A stretch of 45,692 nt of DNA from contig JAIYAP010000024.1 of assembly GCA_027488935.1 (NCBI GenBank), positions 1 through 45,692 of the forward strand, read 5' to 3'. Positions 8,119 through 17,193 of this stretch are shown piece by piece. This stretch comes from Saprospiraceae bacterium. GTDB lineage: Bacteria; Bacteroidota; Bacteroidia; Chitinophagales; Saprospiraceae. The translations under genes were made by a program, and so were the position numbers. Position 1 is the stretch's first letter. Each line of letters starts with the position of its first letter. The notes below the pieces were generated by a model. That model searched no databases. It was given only the letters and a program-made list of their open reading frames with translations, and was not told where the DNA came from.

Positions 8119-9465
8119 TTAATTAATTCGGTATTGCAAACCGGCTTGCAGATAAACGGCATTGCTGGCTTTTGCGCGGGTCGAGAATTGTTTTGCATAA
8201 TCGGCAGCAAATTGAAGCCCCCACCGACCAAAACTGCGTTCTAACCCTGCGCCAAAGCGCCAGGTATTGCCAAAAGTATGCGACGCTGTTTTGATGAAAA
8301 AGTAGTCAGGATCATTTTGGTGCGGTCCGCCCGGGTGGTTGGTGTCCTGAAAACGGAAGGTTACGGTGCTGGGCGATACATGGGTCCAAACATGTGCAAC
8401 CCGCAAGGTCGGGCGCAGGCGCGCGCGCAGTGGCACCACATACCGCACGCCAATGGCATATTGCTGCTGACGTTGGATGGAACTTATCTCCTCCAACTGG
8501 TCATAATGGTGGTTGGGGTTCATCATCGGCGGATCGGGCAGGCGCAGGCGCTTGATTACGGTGTCCGTTTGTATGTCAAAATGCAACCAATCGGCCGAAG
8601 CGGTCAACCACCAGTTGCGTACCGGGCTGTACGCCACATTAAAACCACCACCTTTTAGTACCGAAACACCTGCTGCACGGGGCGTCACATATCCAAGTTG
8701 GGTTTGTACTCCCGCACGCCAGCGATCGGAGGCTCTAAATGGTTGAATCTGTTTGGGTTGATATGCTACCACGCCGGGCTGACGATCGGGTTTTTGTGTT
8801 TTTTTACGGTCATAAGCAGGCAATGGGGCCAAAGTCGCCATAAAGGCTGGCCGAACCGAATTTGCCTCGGCTTCCGTAAGTGCTTTTTGCAAACGATCCA
8901 CTTCCTCCTGCAATTGGGCAATTTGGTTGCGCGCGGCCAGTAATTCGGCGGTTTGGTTGGCTATTTCCTGGTTTGCAGCCAGTTCTGAAACGGTTTTTTT
9001 GCTTTCGGATGATGTTGAAGTGCCGCCCGATGGTGTTAATGCGGGTGTTTTTAGCGATTTAGCCGCATTATCCGCCGATTTTGATGCATGCGCGCGAACC
9101 GGTATTTGATTTGATGCAACGTCCTGATGCGCATTGGGCGCTGCATGGGAAAGGGTATCGGGCGCAGTAGGAATTTGTGCCAAAGGAGACGCGGGCACTT
9201 TTTCGAGTTGCTGGTATTGGGCAATGGTTTGTTCTAATTGCCTGTTTTCTTTTCGAGTTTGATACAAAAGGGCCGTGCTGGCAATCGTGCCAACCAATGC
9301 CGCAGCAGCAGCGATTTTCCAAACCAATACCTTGCGCGCCACTGCATGCAGGACCAGGTCATGCGACTGCAATTGCTGCGATAATTTGCCCCAATTGGCC
9401 CCGGAATTTGGAAACTGCTGCTCTTCGTTCAGCTCTTTTTCAAAAAAATCGTCAAAATTGTTCAT
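8119..9465 (-). CDS. Anti-sigma-like membrane protein with coiled coil and outer-membrane-barrel-like C-terminus
   Basis: This protein has 448 residues. The N-terminal ~45 residues are soluble and acidic ('FDDFFEKELNEEQQ'), as in anti-sigma factors encoded beside ECF genes. One membrane segment follows (about 48-68, 'IAAAAALVGTIASTALLY'), then Gln/Ala/Ser-rich linkers and a heptad coiled coil (about 158-202, 'QIAQLQEEVDRLQKALTEAE'). Residues ~240-448 alternate polar and aromatic residues in a strand-rich pattern like an outer-membrane beta-barrel ('VQTQLGYVTPRAAG', 'GFNVAYSPVRNWWLTASADW', ending 'YLQAGLQYRIN'). Its ATG overlaps the sigma-factor stop by 4 bp, implying translational coupling. 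A single-chain protein linking the outer membrane to a cytoplasmic sigma factor is an inference from this order of segments. Confidence 0.7.
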   Translation of the reverse strand: MNNFDDFFEKELNEEQQFPNSGANWGKLSQQLQSHDLVLHAVARKVLVWKIAAAAALVGTIASTALLYQTRKENRQLEQTIAQYQQLEKVPASPLAQIPTAPDTLSHAAPNAHQDVASNQIPVRAHASKSADNAAKSLKTPALTPSGGTSTSSESKKTVSELAANQEIANQTAELLAARNQIAQLQEEVDRLQKALTEAEANSVRPAFMATLAPLPAYDRKKTQKPDRQPGVVAYQPKQIQPFRASDRWRAGVQTQLGYVTPRAAGVSVLKGGGFNVAYSPVRNWWLTASADWLHFDIQTDTVIKRLRLPDPPMMNPNHHYDQLEEISSIQRQQQYAIGVRYVVPLRARLRPTLRVAHVWTHVSPSTVTFRFQDTNHPGGPHQNDPDYFFIKTASHTFGNTWRFGAGLERSFGRWGLQFAADYAKQFSTRAKASNAVYLQAGLQYRIN

Positions 9466-10004
9466 ATCTGCTTCGAAAATTCAAAGTCGGTGGACAATAA
9501 TAGCTTTAAATGTTGCCGCGCGCGGGACAGGTTCGATTTGGAAGCGCCTACACTAATCCCTAGTTGCTGGCTTATTTCCTCATGCGAAAATCCGTCCACG
9601 ACTGCCAGGTTAAAAACGGCCCGATAAGCAGGCGGTAATTGGTCGAGCATGCCTACAATTTGGGTGTAAGTAAGTGATTCTTCTATACCCGAACTTTCCT
9701 CCAAATCGTGCCAGGCTTGTAACTCGGTCGTTTGCAATTGATGCAAACTACTTCTAAATCGGTCGATGGCGGTGTTGATGACAATACGACGAAGCCATTG
9801 CCGAAATGGTAATTGCCCCGAATATAAATCCATTTTTGTAAAAACCTTGAAAAAAGCATCATTTACCAATTCTTGTGCAGTTTCCATGCTACCGCCATAA
9901 CGCCGCGCAATGGTCATGGCATAGTTGTAGAAATGTGCATACAGCCGCTCCTGGCTTGCCCTTTCTTTTTTACGGCAACCTTGTATGATTTGATCAAGTT
10001 CCAC
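9462..10004 (-). CDS. RNA polymerase ECF sigma factor
   Basis: This protein has 180 residues. Sigma region 2 is at ~20-90 ('YNYAMTIARRYGGSMETAQELVNDAFFKVF', then 'FRQWLRRIVINTAIDRFR'), and region 4 is at ~115-170 ('LDQLPPAYRAVFNLAVVDGFSHEEISQQLGISVGASKSNLSRAR', the helix-turn-helix). No region 1.1 or 3 is present, as in ECF factors. The start is GTG (10002-10004). The ATG at 10012-10014 is out of frame and the next in-frame ATG would remove part of region 2. It overlaps the downstream membrane protein by 4 bp, the usual layout of a sigma/anti-sigma pair. Confidence 0.9.
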   Translation of the reverse strand: MELDQIIQGCRKKERASQERLYAHFYNYAMTIARRYGGSMETAQELVNDAFFKVFTKMDLYSGQLPFRQWLRRIVINTAIDRFRSSLHQLQTTELQAWHDLEESSGIEESLTYTQIVGMLDQLPPAYRAVFNLAVVDGFSHEEISQQLGISVGASKSNLSRARQHLKLLLSTDFEFSKQI

Positions 10005-10053
10005 TTCGAATCATCTTTGTATCTACACGCAACTTATTGTGTGCGGGTTGCGT

Positions 10054-10088
10054 AAACGGTATTTTTATTTTAAAAAAAGATACCGTTT
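10054..10088 (-). terminator. Likely terminator downstream of the LolC/E-like gene
   Basis: AAACGGTA (10054-10061) pairs with TACCGTTT (10081-10088). The stem continues through an A/T-rich interior, with one T-G wobble and one A/A mismatch. It sits 35 bp after the permease stop and before the ECF gene, so it probably ends the gpmI-permease transcript. Confidence 0.5.
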
Positions 10089-10123
10089 GGTCTCTGATGG
10101 GCAAAAAGCGGAAGCACAATCCT

Positions 10124-11344
10124 TTACGCCGCCCTGAAATAAGTAGGCACCCGCACGGCCCGCAACGCCGGTGCAATGGAAGCAAGAATTCCAATGCTCA
10201 TGACCGCAAATACAACGGGGAAAAAATCCTGAAACCGCATAGAAATCGGGTAACTCGTCACTAAAAACCCTTCCGGAATGGTAATAATGCCATATTCCTT
10301 TTGAATGATGTAGATAACGACTGCTAAAATAAACCCGATGATTAAGCCTAAAAAGGTAAGTAAAATGCCTTCCAACATAAAAATGCGGTAAATCATACGG
10401 TCGGTAGCACCCATTGTTTTTAAAATCGCAATATCCTGTTGCTTGTCCAATACGATCATCCACATGGCGCCAATGGTATTGAACGCCATCAAAACCAGCA
10501 TCAACAGGGTGAAGGCAAACCCCATCCACTTCTCTAAGCGCATGACTTTAAAAAAGGCTTCATTTTGCTCATAGGCATCTTTTATCACAAAATCGGCCCC
10601 TAAAAGGGCGCGTACCTGGTCTTTGATGCCCGCCAGGGAAGCGCCTGGAACACATTTTAGCTCCAGCGAAGAAACGGTACTGTCCGATACGCCCAGCAGT
10701 TCGCGCATGAACAACAAATTGGTCAATATATACTGATTGTCGTAATCCTGCTGGATGGCAAAGGTGCCCGCCGGGTATAAAATCCTGGTTTTGAAGGGTT
10801 TGTCTAATACGCCCGTGCTTTGTTCCACCGGCATATACACGGTGATCGGCACCGCAAAATTATCCACGTTGATGCTCAGTTTATTGCGCACGCCCGCGCC
10901 CGCTACGGCATAGTTGCGGTCTTCTTCTGCCAATTTATACACGCCTTCCCGAAGGGTCGAGTCTATGCCGTTTACCTTGGAAAAATCGTTGTCTACGCCT
11001 TTTAACACCCCAAAATCCTGGGAACCTTCGTATTCGAAGAAGGCAATTTCCTCTAAAGTTTGGCTCACAACTGCCACACCAGCGATGCCTTTGATCTTTA
11101 CGAGCATTACACTGTCTACCTGCATGGTTTTGCCCTTGGCAGGTGTCACCTTGATTTCGGGGTTAAAATGCCCAAAAAGTCCCGCCAACAGGTCTTCAAA
11201 TCCATTAAATACAGACAAAACCAAAATCAGCGCAGCCGTACCGATCGACACCCCGAACACAGAAATGCCGGTAATGATGTTGATCGCGTTGGTGTGGCGC
11301 TTGGCAAACAAATATCGCCGGGCTACAAGCAGTGGAAAATTCAA
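10124..11344 (-). CDS. LolC/LolE-like ABC transporter permease (FtsX family), TTG start
   Basis: This protein has 406 residues. 'FPLLVARRYLFAKRHTNAINIITGISVFGVSIGTAALILVLSVFNGFE' is the characteristic N-terminus of lipoprotein-releasing permeases. TM1 is at about 22-46, followed by a large periplasmic MacB-PCD-like domain (~47-265). Three C-terminal TMs lie at ~270-400, with the FtsX sequence 'DIAILKTMGATDRMIYRIFMLEGILLTFLGLIIG'. By family it moves mature lipoproteins from the inner membrane toward the outer membrane, with an ATPase encoded elsewhere (no lolD is seen here). The start codon is TTG at 11342-11344: an in-frame stop (the gpmI TAA) lies two codons upstream, and the family's N-terminal motif begins at once. 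It follows gpmI by 6 bp. Confidence 0.85.
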   Translation of the reverse strand: MNFPLLVARRYLFAKRHTNAINIITGISVFGVSIGTAALILVLSVFNGFEDLLAGLFGHFNPEIKVTPAKGKTMQVDSVMLVKIKGIAGVAVVSQTLEEIAFFEYEGSQDFGVLKGVDNDFSKVNGIDSTLREGVYKLAEEDRNYAVAGAGVRNKLSINVDNFAVPITVYMPVEQSTGVLDKPFKTRILYPAGTFAIQQDYDNQYILTNLLFMRELLGVSDSTVSSLELKCVPGASLAGIKDQVRALLGADFVIKDAYEQNEAFFKVMRLEKWMGFAFTLLMLVLMAFNTIGAMWMIVLDKQQDIAILKTMGATDRMIYRIFMLEGILLTFLGLIIGFILAVVIYIIQKEYGIITIPEGFLVTSYPISMRFQDFFPVVFAVMSIGILASIAPALRAVRVPTYFRAA

Positions 11345-11350
11345 GCGCGC

Positions 11351-12880
11351 TTATTTGGGGGTGAACAATACCTTTCCTGTCATTTCAGCGCCCTTATCCA
11401 TGCCCATCAACGCGAGCAGGGTAGGGGCCACATCGGCCAATTTCCCGTTGTGCATGTCGATCTTGTCTTTTAAAAGGTCGCTGACCAAAATACAAGGCAC
11501 GGGGTTTTTGGTATGGGCCGTATTCGGCGTTCCATCTTCATTGATCATGTAATCCGAATTGCCATGGTCGGCAATCACGATACATCCATATCCTTTTTCC
11601 AGGGCCAACGGAATAATTTCACTCAAACAGGCATCAACCGTTTCAGCCGCTTTCATAGCCGCTTCAAATACACCGGTATGTCCCACCATGTCGGTGTTGG
11701 CAAAATTGAGGCAAATAAAATCGGGCGTATTGTCCCGAATATCGGCCATAATCGCCTCTTTGATGCCATTTGCACTCATTTCCGGCTGCAAATCGTAGGT
11801 CGCAACTTTTGGGGAAGGCACCATCAAACGGCGCTCGCCCACAAAGGGTTCTTCGCGGCCACCCGAAAAGAAAAAGGTTACATGGGGATATTTTTCGGTT
11901 TCGGCAATGCGCACCTGGGTTTTGCCCGCTTTTTCCAGCACTTCCCCTAAGGTCATGGTCACGTCGTCTTTTTCAAACATCACCTCTACCTGCTGATAGG
12001 TTTCATCGTAGCGGGTCATGGTGACAAAATACAAGGGCAATTTGTGCATGCCCTGGTCCGGCATATCGGTTTGTGATAAAACGGTGGTCATTTCGCGCAA
12101 CCGATCGGTGCGGAAATTAAACGCAATCACGACATCATCGGCCTGGATGGTGCGCGCACCGGAAGTATGCACGATGGGCATGATAAATTCGTCGGTAACG
12201 CCTGCTTCGTACGAGGCACGCAATGCTGCCGGAATATCTTCGGCTGGTGTACCGATGCCATTTACCAAAAGATCATAGGCCAATTTTACGCGCTCCCAGC
12301 GTTTGTCGCGGTCCATTGCATAATAGCGGCCCACTACACTGGCTAATTTAACCGGTTGTTTTTCAATATGTTGTAGTAAATCTTCCAAAAAACCTGCCCC
12401 GCTCTTAGGATCCACATCCCGGCCATCCGTAAAGGCATGTACAAACACCGAGGTATTGCCGCGTTCGGTGGCAATATCGCAAAGTGCCTTGAGGTGCTCA
12501 ATATGCGAATGCACGCCACCATCCGATACCAAGCCGATAAAATGCACCGCTTTCCCGTTTGCTTTCGCATGGTCCAATGCTGCCAACAAGGCCACATTGT
12601 TGTGCAATTCCTTGTCGCGCACCGCTTTATTAATACGTGCCAGTTCTTGCCACACAATCCGGCCTGCGCCAATGTTCAAATGCCCTACTTCCGAGTTGCC
12701 CATTTGGCCTTCCGGCAAACCTACTTCTTCCCCATAAGTCACCAACGTACTCCATGGATAGGTTGCTTTCAAATGATGCACAAAGGGCGTTTTGGCTTGC
12801 GCAATCGCATCGGATTCGAATTTAGGACCGAGGCCCCAACCATCCAGAATGAGTAAAAATGCGCGATCGTGTACTTGCAT
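11351..12880 (-). CDS. gpmI: 2,3-bisphosphoglycerate-independent phosphoglycerate mutase
   Basis: This protein has 509 residues, the usual length. It interconverts 3- and 2-phosphoglycerate in glycolysis and gluconeogenesis. Visible signatures are 'LLILDGWGLGP' (Asp13, metal ligand), 'GQMGNSEVGHLNIGAGR' (Ser63, the phospho-Ser), 'VHSHIEHLKAL', 'VHAFTDGRDVDPKSG', 'VVGRYYAMDRD' and, near the end, 'NFANTDMVGHTG' and 'IADHGNSD' (second metal site). An upstream in-frame Met at 12967 would add 29 residues absent from the family, and the -7 box at 12928-12935 lies inside that extension. The ATG at 12878-12880 is therefore chosen. The permease gene follows 6 bp after its stop, so the two are probably one transcript. 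Confidence 0.95.
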   Translation of the reverse strand: MQVHDRAFLLILDGWGLGPKFESDAIAQAKTPFVHHLKATYPWSTLVTYGEEVGLPEGQMGNSEVGHLNIGAGRIVWQELARINKAVRDKELHNNVALLAALDHAKANGKAVHFIGLVSDGGVHSHIEHLKALCDIATERGNTSVFVHAFTDGRDVDPKSGAGFLEDLLQHIEKQPVKLASVVGRYYAMDRDKRWERVKLAYDLLVNGIGTPAEDIPAALRASYEAGVTDEFIMPIVHTSGARTIQADDVVIAFNFRTDRLREMTTVLSQTDMPDQGMHKLPLYFVTMTRYDETYQQVEVMFEKDDVTMTLGEVLEKAGKTQVRIAETEKYPHVTFFFSGGREEPFVGERRLMVPSPKVATYDLQPEMSANGIKEAIMADIRDNTPDFICLNFANTDMVGHTGVFEAAMKAAETVDACLSEIIPLALEKGYGCIVIADHGNSDYMINEDGTPNTAHTKNPVPCILVSDLLKDKIDMHNGKLADVAPTLLALMGMDKGAEMTGKVLFTPK

Positions 12881-12927
12881 GGCGGTTTTAAAAAGAAAAA
12901 GTGAAAAGTACGGGTGTATTAATTCGG

Positions 12928-12935
12928 CAAAGTTA
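12928..12935 (-). promoter_or_regulatory. Candidate -7 element (TAACTTTG) for gpmI
   Basis: The minus strand carries TAACTTTG, 47 bases before the gpmI ATG. A TTG at 12958-12960 lies 22 bases further upstream, slightly longer than the usual spacing. It faces away from the candidate box for the M14 peptidase gene. Confidence 0.45.
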
Positions 12936-12977
12936 ATGGACTTCCACAGTAAGCATCCAAAAGCCACTTGATCTTTT

Positions 12978-12985
12978 TACATTTG
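12978..12985 (+). promoter_or_regulatory. Candidate -7 element (TACATTTG) for the M14 peptidase gene
   Basis: TACATTTG matches TAnnTTTG and lies 47 bases before the ATG at 13033. No TTG is found at 19-base spacing, so support is the -7 box only. Confidence 0.4.
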
Positions 12986-13032
12986 TTGCGTTTTTAGCCC
13001 CTGCTGTTTTTACACTTCCTTACCTTGTACGC

Positions 13033-14790
13033 ATGATCAAATACAGTGCCTTTTGGGCTGCTTTTTCGCTTTTCTTCGTTTCCTGTGCAATAAAACCAAC
13101 TATGTCTACCTTCCAAATTCCGTTTGAATCCGATCCGAATCAAACACTTACCTACCAGGAGGCCATCACCTGCTACCAGCAAATGGCCAAGGACCATCCC
13201 GGTGTTTTTCAACTCCAGGCCATCGGCAGCACCGACAGCGGTAACCCCTTACACGTAGCAGTTCTTTCTACCGATGGCATATTTGATCCCGAAAAAATAA
13301 GGGCTTCCGGTCGACGTATCTTATTCATTAACAACGGGATACACCCGGGCGAACCGGAAGGCATCGACGCAACCGTGCTTTTGTTGCGCAATTTGTTGAA
13401 CCGCAAGGATGTAGCCTCCTTTTTAAAAGAACTGGTGCTCGTCGTTATTCCGGTGTACAACGTAGATGGCTGCCTCAACCGCAATTCGTTTAGCCGGGCC
13501 AACCAGGACGGACCAGCCGCTTACGGTTTTAGGGGTAATGCACGCAATTACGACCTCAACCGCGATTTTGTAAAATGCGATTCGCGCAATGCCCGCACGT
13601 TCAACCAGATTTTTCAAACCTGGAAACCGGATGTCTTTGTAGATAACCACACCAGCAATGGCGCTGATTATCAATACGTAATGACCCTGATTGCTACCCA
13701 GCACAACAAACTGGAGGCACCACTCGGAAAGTTTATGCAGGAGCAAATGTTGCCTTTCCTGTACGACCACATGCAACAAAAAGGCTGGGAAATGACGCCT
13801 TATGTGGAATCGACCACCGAAACTCCTGATTCCGGCATTACAGGATTTTGCGATTATGGCCGGTATTCAACGGGATATGCCGCTATGTGGAATACCATCG
13901 GGTTTATGCCCGAAACCCACATGCTCAAACCATTTAAAGATCGACTTTGGAGCACGTATGCATTCATGGAAGTGGTGATCGATTTTGTAAAACAGCAGGG
14001 TGGCGCGCTCGCCCAAGTGCGTAAACAGGCATTCGAGCAAACCCGCAATAAACCTTCTTTTACCCTCGATTATGCCCTGGACACCGAAAAATACGATTCG
14101 ATCACCTTTAAAGGCTTTGAAGCCAAATACAAACCCTCGGAAGTAAGTGGATTGCCCCGCCTCTGGTATGACCGTTCGGAACCCTACGCCAAAACCATAC
14201 CTTATTATAATTATTTTAAACCGGTTTTGTCGGTAAATAAGCCTGAAGCATACATTCTTCCACTGGCCTGGGAGGCGGTCATTGAGCGACTTCAAATAAA
14301 CGGGGTGGTCATGACGCCGCTCGAAGCGGATACTGTTTTTGAAACCGAAACCTATTTTATTCGCGATTTTAAAACCCGCAACGCCTGGGAAGGCCATTAT
14401 TTCCATTCAGCCGTAAAAGTGGAGCGGAAAACGATACAGCGGCATTTTCACAAGGGCGATTTACTGATTTATACCAACCAGGATGCCAACCGGTATATCC
14501 TGGAAACCCTGGAACCCCAAGCGCCGGACGCCTGGTTTGCCTGGAATTTCTTCGAGTCGATTCTTGCTCAAAAAGAGTATTTTTCGGCATATGTGTTTGA
14601 AGATTTGGCCGCCGATTACCTCAAAAAGCATCCGGAAGTTCGCGCTGAGTTGGAGGCACTGAAAAGCGCAGACGCCAATTTTGCCCAGGATAGTGCCGCC
14701 CAATTGGATTGGGTGTACCGCCATTCGCCCTGGTACGAGCCGACCCATCGGATGTATCCAGTTGCCCGATTGATGCATTTGCCAAAGTAA
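13033..14790 (+). CDS. M14-family zinc carboxypeptidase lipoprotein
   Basis: This protein has 585 residues. Residues 1-18 form a lipoprotein signal with Cys18 ('FFVSC'). The M14 fold is clear: the zinc ligands H104 and E107 lie in 'NNGIHPGEPEG', the third ligand H206 in 'PDVFVDNHTSNGADY', and the substrate-binding stretch in 'NARNYDLNRDFVKCD' (Arg171, Asn172). The likely catalytic Glu is in 'GFMPETHML'. By family it removes C-terminal residues from peptides, or trims peptidoglycan peptides, in the periplasm or at the outer membrane. The C-terminal ~250 residues are a family-specific extension. It is divergent from gpmI and probably transcribed alone. Confidence 0.88.
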   Translation: MIKYSAFWAAFSLFFVSCAIKPTMSTFQIPFESDPNQTLTYQEAITCYQQMAKDHPGVFQLQAIGSTDSGNPLHVAVLSTDGIFDPEKIRASGRRILFINNGIHPGEPEGIDATVLLLRNLLNRKDVASFLKELVLVVIPVYNVDGCLNRNSFSRANQDGPAAYGFRGNARNYDLNRDFVKCDSRNARTFNQIFQTWKPDVFVDNHTSNGADYQYVMTLIATQHNKLEAPLGKFMQEQMLPFLYDHMQQKGWEMTPYVESTTETPDSGITGFCDYGRYSTGYAAMWNTIGFMPETHMLKPFKDRLWSTYAFMEVVIDFVKQQGGALAQVRKQAFEQTRNKPSFTLDYALDTEKYDSITFKGFEAKYKPSEVSGLPRLWYDRSEPYAKTIPYYNYFKPVLSVNKPEAYILPLAWEAVIERLQINGVVMTPLEADTVFETETYFIRDFKTRNAWEGHYFHSAVKVERKTIQRHFHKGDLLIYTNQDANRYILETLEPQAPDAWFAWNFFESILAQKEYFSAYVFEDLAADYLKKHPEVRAELEALKSADANFAQDSAAQLDWVYRHSPWYEPTHRMYPVARLMHLPK

Positions 14791-14934
14791 AACGAGTTGG
14801 CAAGTACGCCATAGATGTCCATTAATCCAGCAATATCCGGCATTAATAGAATTTTAAGTGTCGGCCCATAAATGTGTCGTAATCTTGCCCACGGAAAAAC
14901 GGCTGGAGACAGAAACAAATTTTTCTTGCTCTTT

Positions 14935-16374
14935 ATGAATCAGAACTTAAAAATCAGCGCACTTATCATCGTATTCCTGATCGCGATGATGCGTGCAAAA
15001 GCCCAGGAAGCCTGGTCTTTGCAAAAATGTATTCAGTACGCTCAGGAAAACAATATTTCAATCAAACAAGCAGAGGCGAATGTCAAAATTGCCCTGCTGT
15101 CAGAGAAACAGGCCAAATCCTCGCGGCTGCCCAACGTGAGCGCCAATTCGAACCTGGGGGAACAGTTTGGTCGTACCATTGACCCAACGACCAACACCTT
15201 TAGCACACAAGGTATCGGGTACAACAGTTTAAGCGTCAATGCCAATGTGACCTTGTTCAGTGGCGGACAAATATTCCATAACATCAAGCAGGCCAATTGG
15301 GATGCCCGTGCCGCCGCAGCGGATGCCGGGAATACCCTGAATAATTTGAGCCTTCAAATTGCTACCGCCTATTTGAATATCCTGCTCAATGAAGAACAGG
15401 AACGTTCAGCCGCAAAACGGGTAGCACAAAGCAATGAGCAACTCAAAGTAACCCTCAAACTGATTGATGCGGGTTCGCAGCCGATGGCCGAACGGTACAC
15501 CGTGGAAGCCCAAATTGCCCGCGAAGAACAAGCCGCTATTGTTGCACGCAACAATGTAGACCTGGCCTATTTATCGCTCAAACAATTGCTGCAACTCGAA
15601 CCAGACTTTGATTTGCGCATCGAACATCCGCAGTTTCAGGCACCGGTTGATGCAAATCCCGAGGCATTAAGTCTGACGCCGATTTATACCGATGCCTTGC
15701 AAACCCAGCCTTCTATTCTGGCAGCAGATTTCAGGATCAAAAGTGCCGAGGAAGCGGTAAAGGTAGCCCAGTCCGCTTATTTGCCTACCGTTTCGGCCTT
15801 TGCAAGTTTAAGTTCCAATTTTTCAACCCAATACAAATCGTTTGTAACAACTGGAAATATCCTTCCTGGTCGGCCATCCATCGTAAATGTGGGCGGAACA
15901 GACGTAACGGTTACTTTTTATGAGCCGGAAGTGCAAATCCAATCGGTCAATTATTTTGACCAAATGGATCAAAACTTTGGACAGGGAATCGGGATTGGCT
16001 TAAGTGTGCCCATTTACCAAAACGGCCGAACCCGCCTTTCGGTTGAGCGTGCACGTTTAGGCATCCTGAATGCTCAATTGACCAGCAACCAGGCAAGACA
16101 AACCCTGAAAAACGATATTCAAACGTCTATCGCCAACGCGCGTTCGGCAAAACTCCAGTTGGCCGCCGCCCAAAAATCGGTAGAGGCCAACCGGATTGCA
16201 TTTTCCAATTCGGAAAAACGGTATGCGCTGGGTGCCATCAATTCACTCGATTTCACCACTGCCAAAACCAATTTAGCGATAGCTGAAAACGATTTGATTG
16301 TGGCAAAGTATGACTATTTGTTCCGTTTGAAAATTTTGGACTTTTATCAAGGTAAAACCCTGACACTGGATTGA
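14935..16374 (+). CDS. TolC-type outer membrane efflux protein
   Basis: This protein has 479 residues. The signal peptide ends 'MMRAKAQ'. Two internally similar halves of long amphipathic helices and short strands follow, as in the TolC/OEP family. Examples are 'SLQKCIQYAQENNISIKQAEANVKIALLSEKQAKSSRLPNV' near the start and 'YALGAINSLDFTTAKTNLAIAENDLIVAKYDYLFRLKILDFYQGK' at the end. It forms the trimeric outer-membrane and periplasmic channel of tripartite exporters. An upstream in-frame Met at 14872 was rejected because the ATG at 14935 begins a complete signal peptide. Its 3' end overlaps the opposing gene by 28 bp. The HlyD-type adaptor 0.8 kb downstream is the likely partner. Confidence 0.9.
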   Translation: MNQNLKISALIIVFLIAMMRAKAQEAWSLQKCIQYAQENNISIKQAEANVKIALLSEKQAKSSRLPNVSANSNLGEQFGRTIDPTTNTFSTQGIGYNSLSVNANVTLFSGGQIFHNIKQANWDARAAAADAGNTLNNLSLQIATAYLNILLNEEQERSAAKRVAQSNEQLKVTLKLIDAGSQPMAERYTVEAQIAREEQAAIVARNNVDLAYLSLKQLLQLEPDFDLRIEHPQFQAPVDANPEALSLTPIYTDALQTQPSILAADFRIKSAEEAVKVAQSAYLPTVSAFASLSSNFSTQYKSFVTTGNILPGRPSIVNVGGTDVTVTFYEPEVQIQSVNYFDQMDQNFGQGIGIGLSVPIYQNGRTRLSVERARLGILNAQLTSNQARQTLKNDIQTSIANARSAKLQLAAAQKSVEANRIAFSNSEKRYALGAINSLDFTTAKTNLAIAENDLIVAKYDYLFRLKILDFYQGKTLTLD

Positions 16375-16895
16375 TCATTTTTCAAAACCCGGGCGGTTTT
16401 GGTTTTATGGTTGTATCGGATTTTCAGGATAAACAGCGCATCTTCTGAATCAACGTGCAGGTTGTCGCCCAAAACAAACCGATAAACGCCACTTTTGGTA
16501 AATACTTTTTGGTTTTCGTACACCCCGTACGTGTACGGATCGCCTTTAAGCGTGGTTGTATTGATATGTAAAGCGCGCATTTGTTCAAAATCTTCACTGT
16601 CGACCAGTGGTTGAAGTTGCCCAATGCTGCTTTCTTTTGGAAAAACAAGGTAAAAGAAATGCCCCTTGGGGTCGAGTACGCCAAGATACGTGGGGTTGGG
16701 TGTTTGGAAATGCAAATCAAAACCTTCGCCCTTCGAAATGGTGCGTTGCGATGCCCACATGGAGGGTTGGGTAGGCGCTACTTTTTCAGTGGCCATCATA
16801 GGTTTTGAAACAAAAACAAAAGCGTTTTTGGGATAGTCGGTCAGAACGCCCGAAAAGAGCAGGCCGATTGCGGGAATTGCATGGATTATCTTCAT
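16347..16895 (-). CDS. Hypothetical secreted protein (weakly DUF4384-like)
   Basis: This protein has 182 residues with a likely N-terminal signal ('IHAIPAIGLLFSGV'). The middle, 'YLGVLDPKGHFFYLVFPKESS', resembles the 'Y-x-x-V-x-x-x-D-G-x-x-x-x-L-F-P' stretch of DUF4384 domains. The similarity is weak and I do not assign a function. It ends in the last 28 bp of the opposing tolC-type gene, a tail-to-tail overlap. No promoter box was found upstream. Confidence 0.6.
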   Translation of the reverse strand: MKIIHAIPAIGLLFSGVLTDYPKNAFVFVSKPMMATEKVAPTQPSMWASQRTISKGEGFDLHFQTPNPTYLGVLDPKGHFFYLVFPKESSIGQLQPLVDSEDFEQMRALHINTTTLKGDPYTYGVYENQKVFTKSGVYRFVLGDNLHVDSEDALFILKIRYNHKTKTARVLKNDQSSVRVLP

Positions 16896-17193
16896 GTTAA
16901 ATGTTATTAAATCGGTTAATGTTTTGGATGAACCCAGTGGGTAAATGATAACAAGAATTGGTTAGGTTTCATTTCATAAAATGTGTTAAAATTTCGTGCC
17001 AAAACCCTCCATATGAAATTAATTTACGAAAAAAATGCATTTAAAGTTTTCGGCTTCAAATCGACCGCTTTTTTGATGGTTTCATCTGCCTTTTTTCGCC
17101 ATTAATCCAACTATTTTTTTTGCCCTTGTTGGCATGCTTAACCTTGTGCCAGCATTACGGACCATTTTTCAAGTTTAAAATTTTTGACAAAAC
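16896..17193. other. Divergent intergenic region without recognised genes
   Basis: About 300 A/T-rich bases lie between two genes that read away from each other. They must hold both promoters. The only near-match is TAACCTTG (17139-17146), with a TTG 16 bases upstream, which could serve the adaptor gene. No RNA gene or repeat was recognised. Confidence 0.5.

Noticed and set aside
12881-12967. N-terminal extension of gpmI by 29 residues
   Set aside because: The extra residues are hydrophobic and absent from the family, and the -7 box at 12928-12935 would lie inside the coding region.
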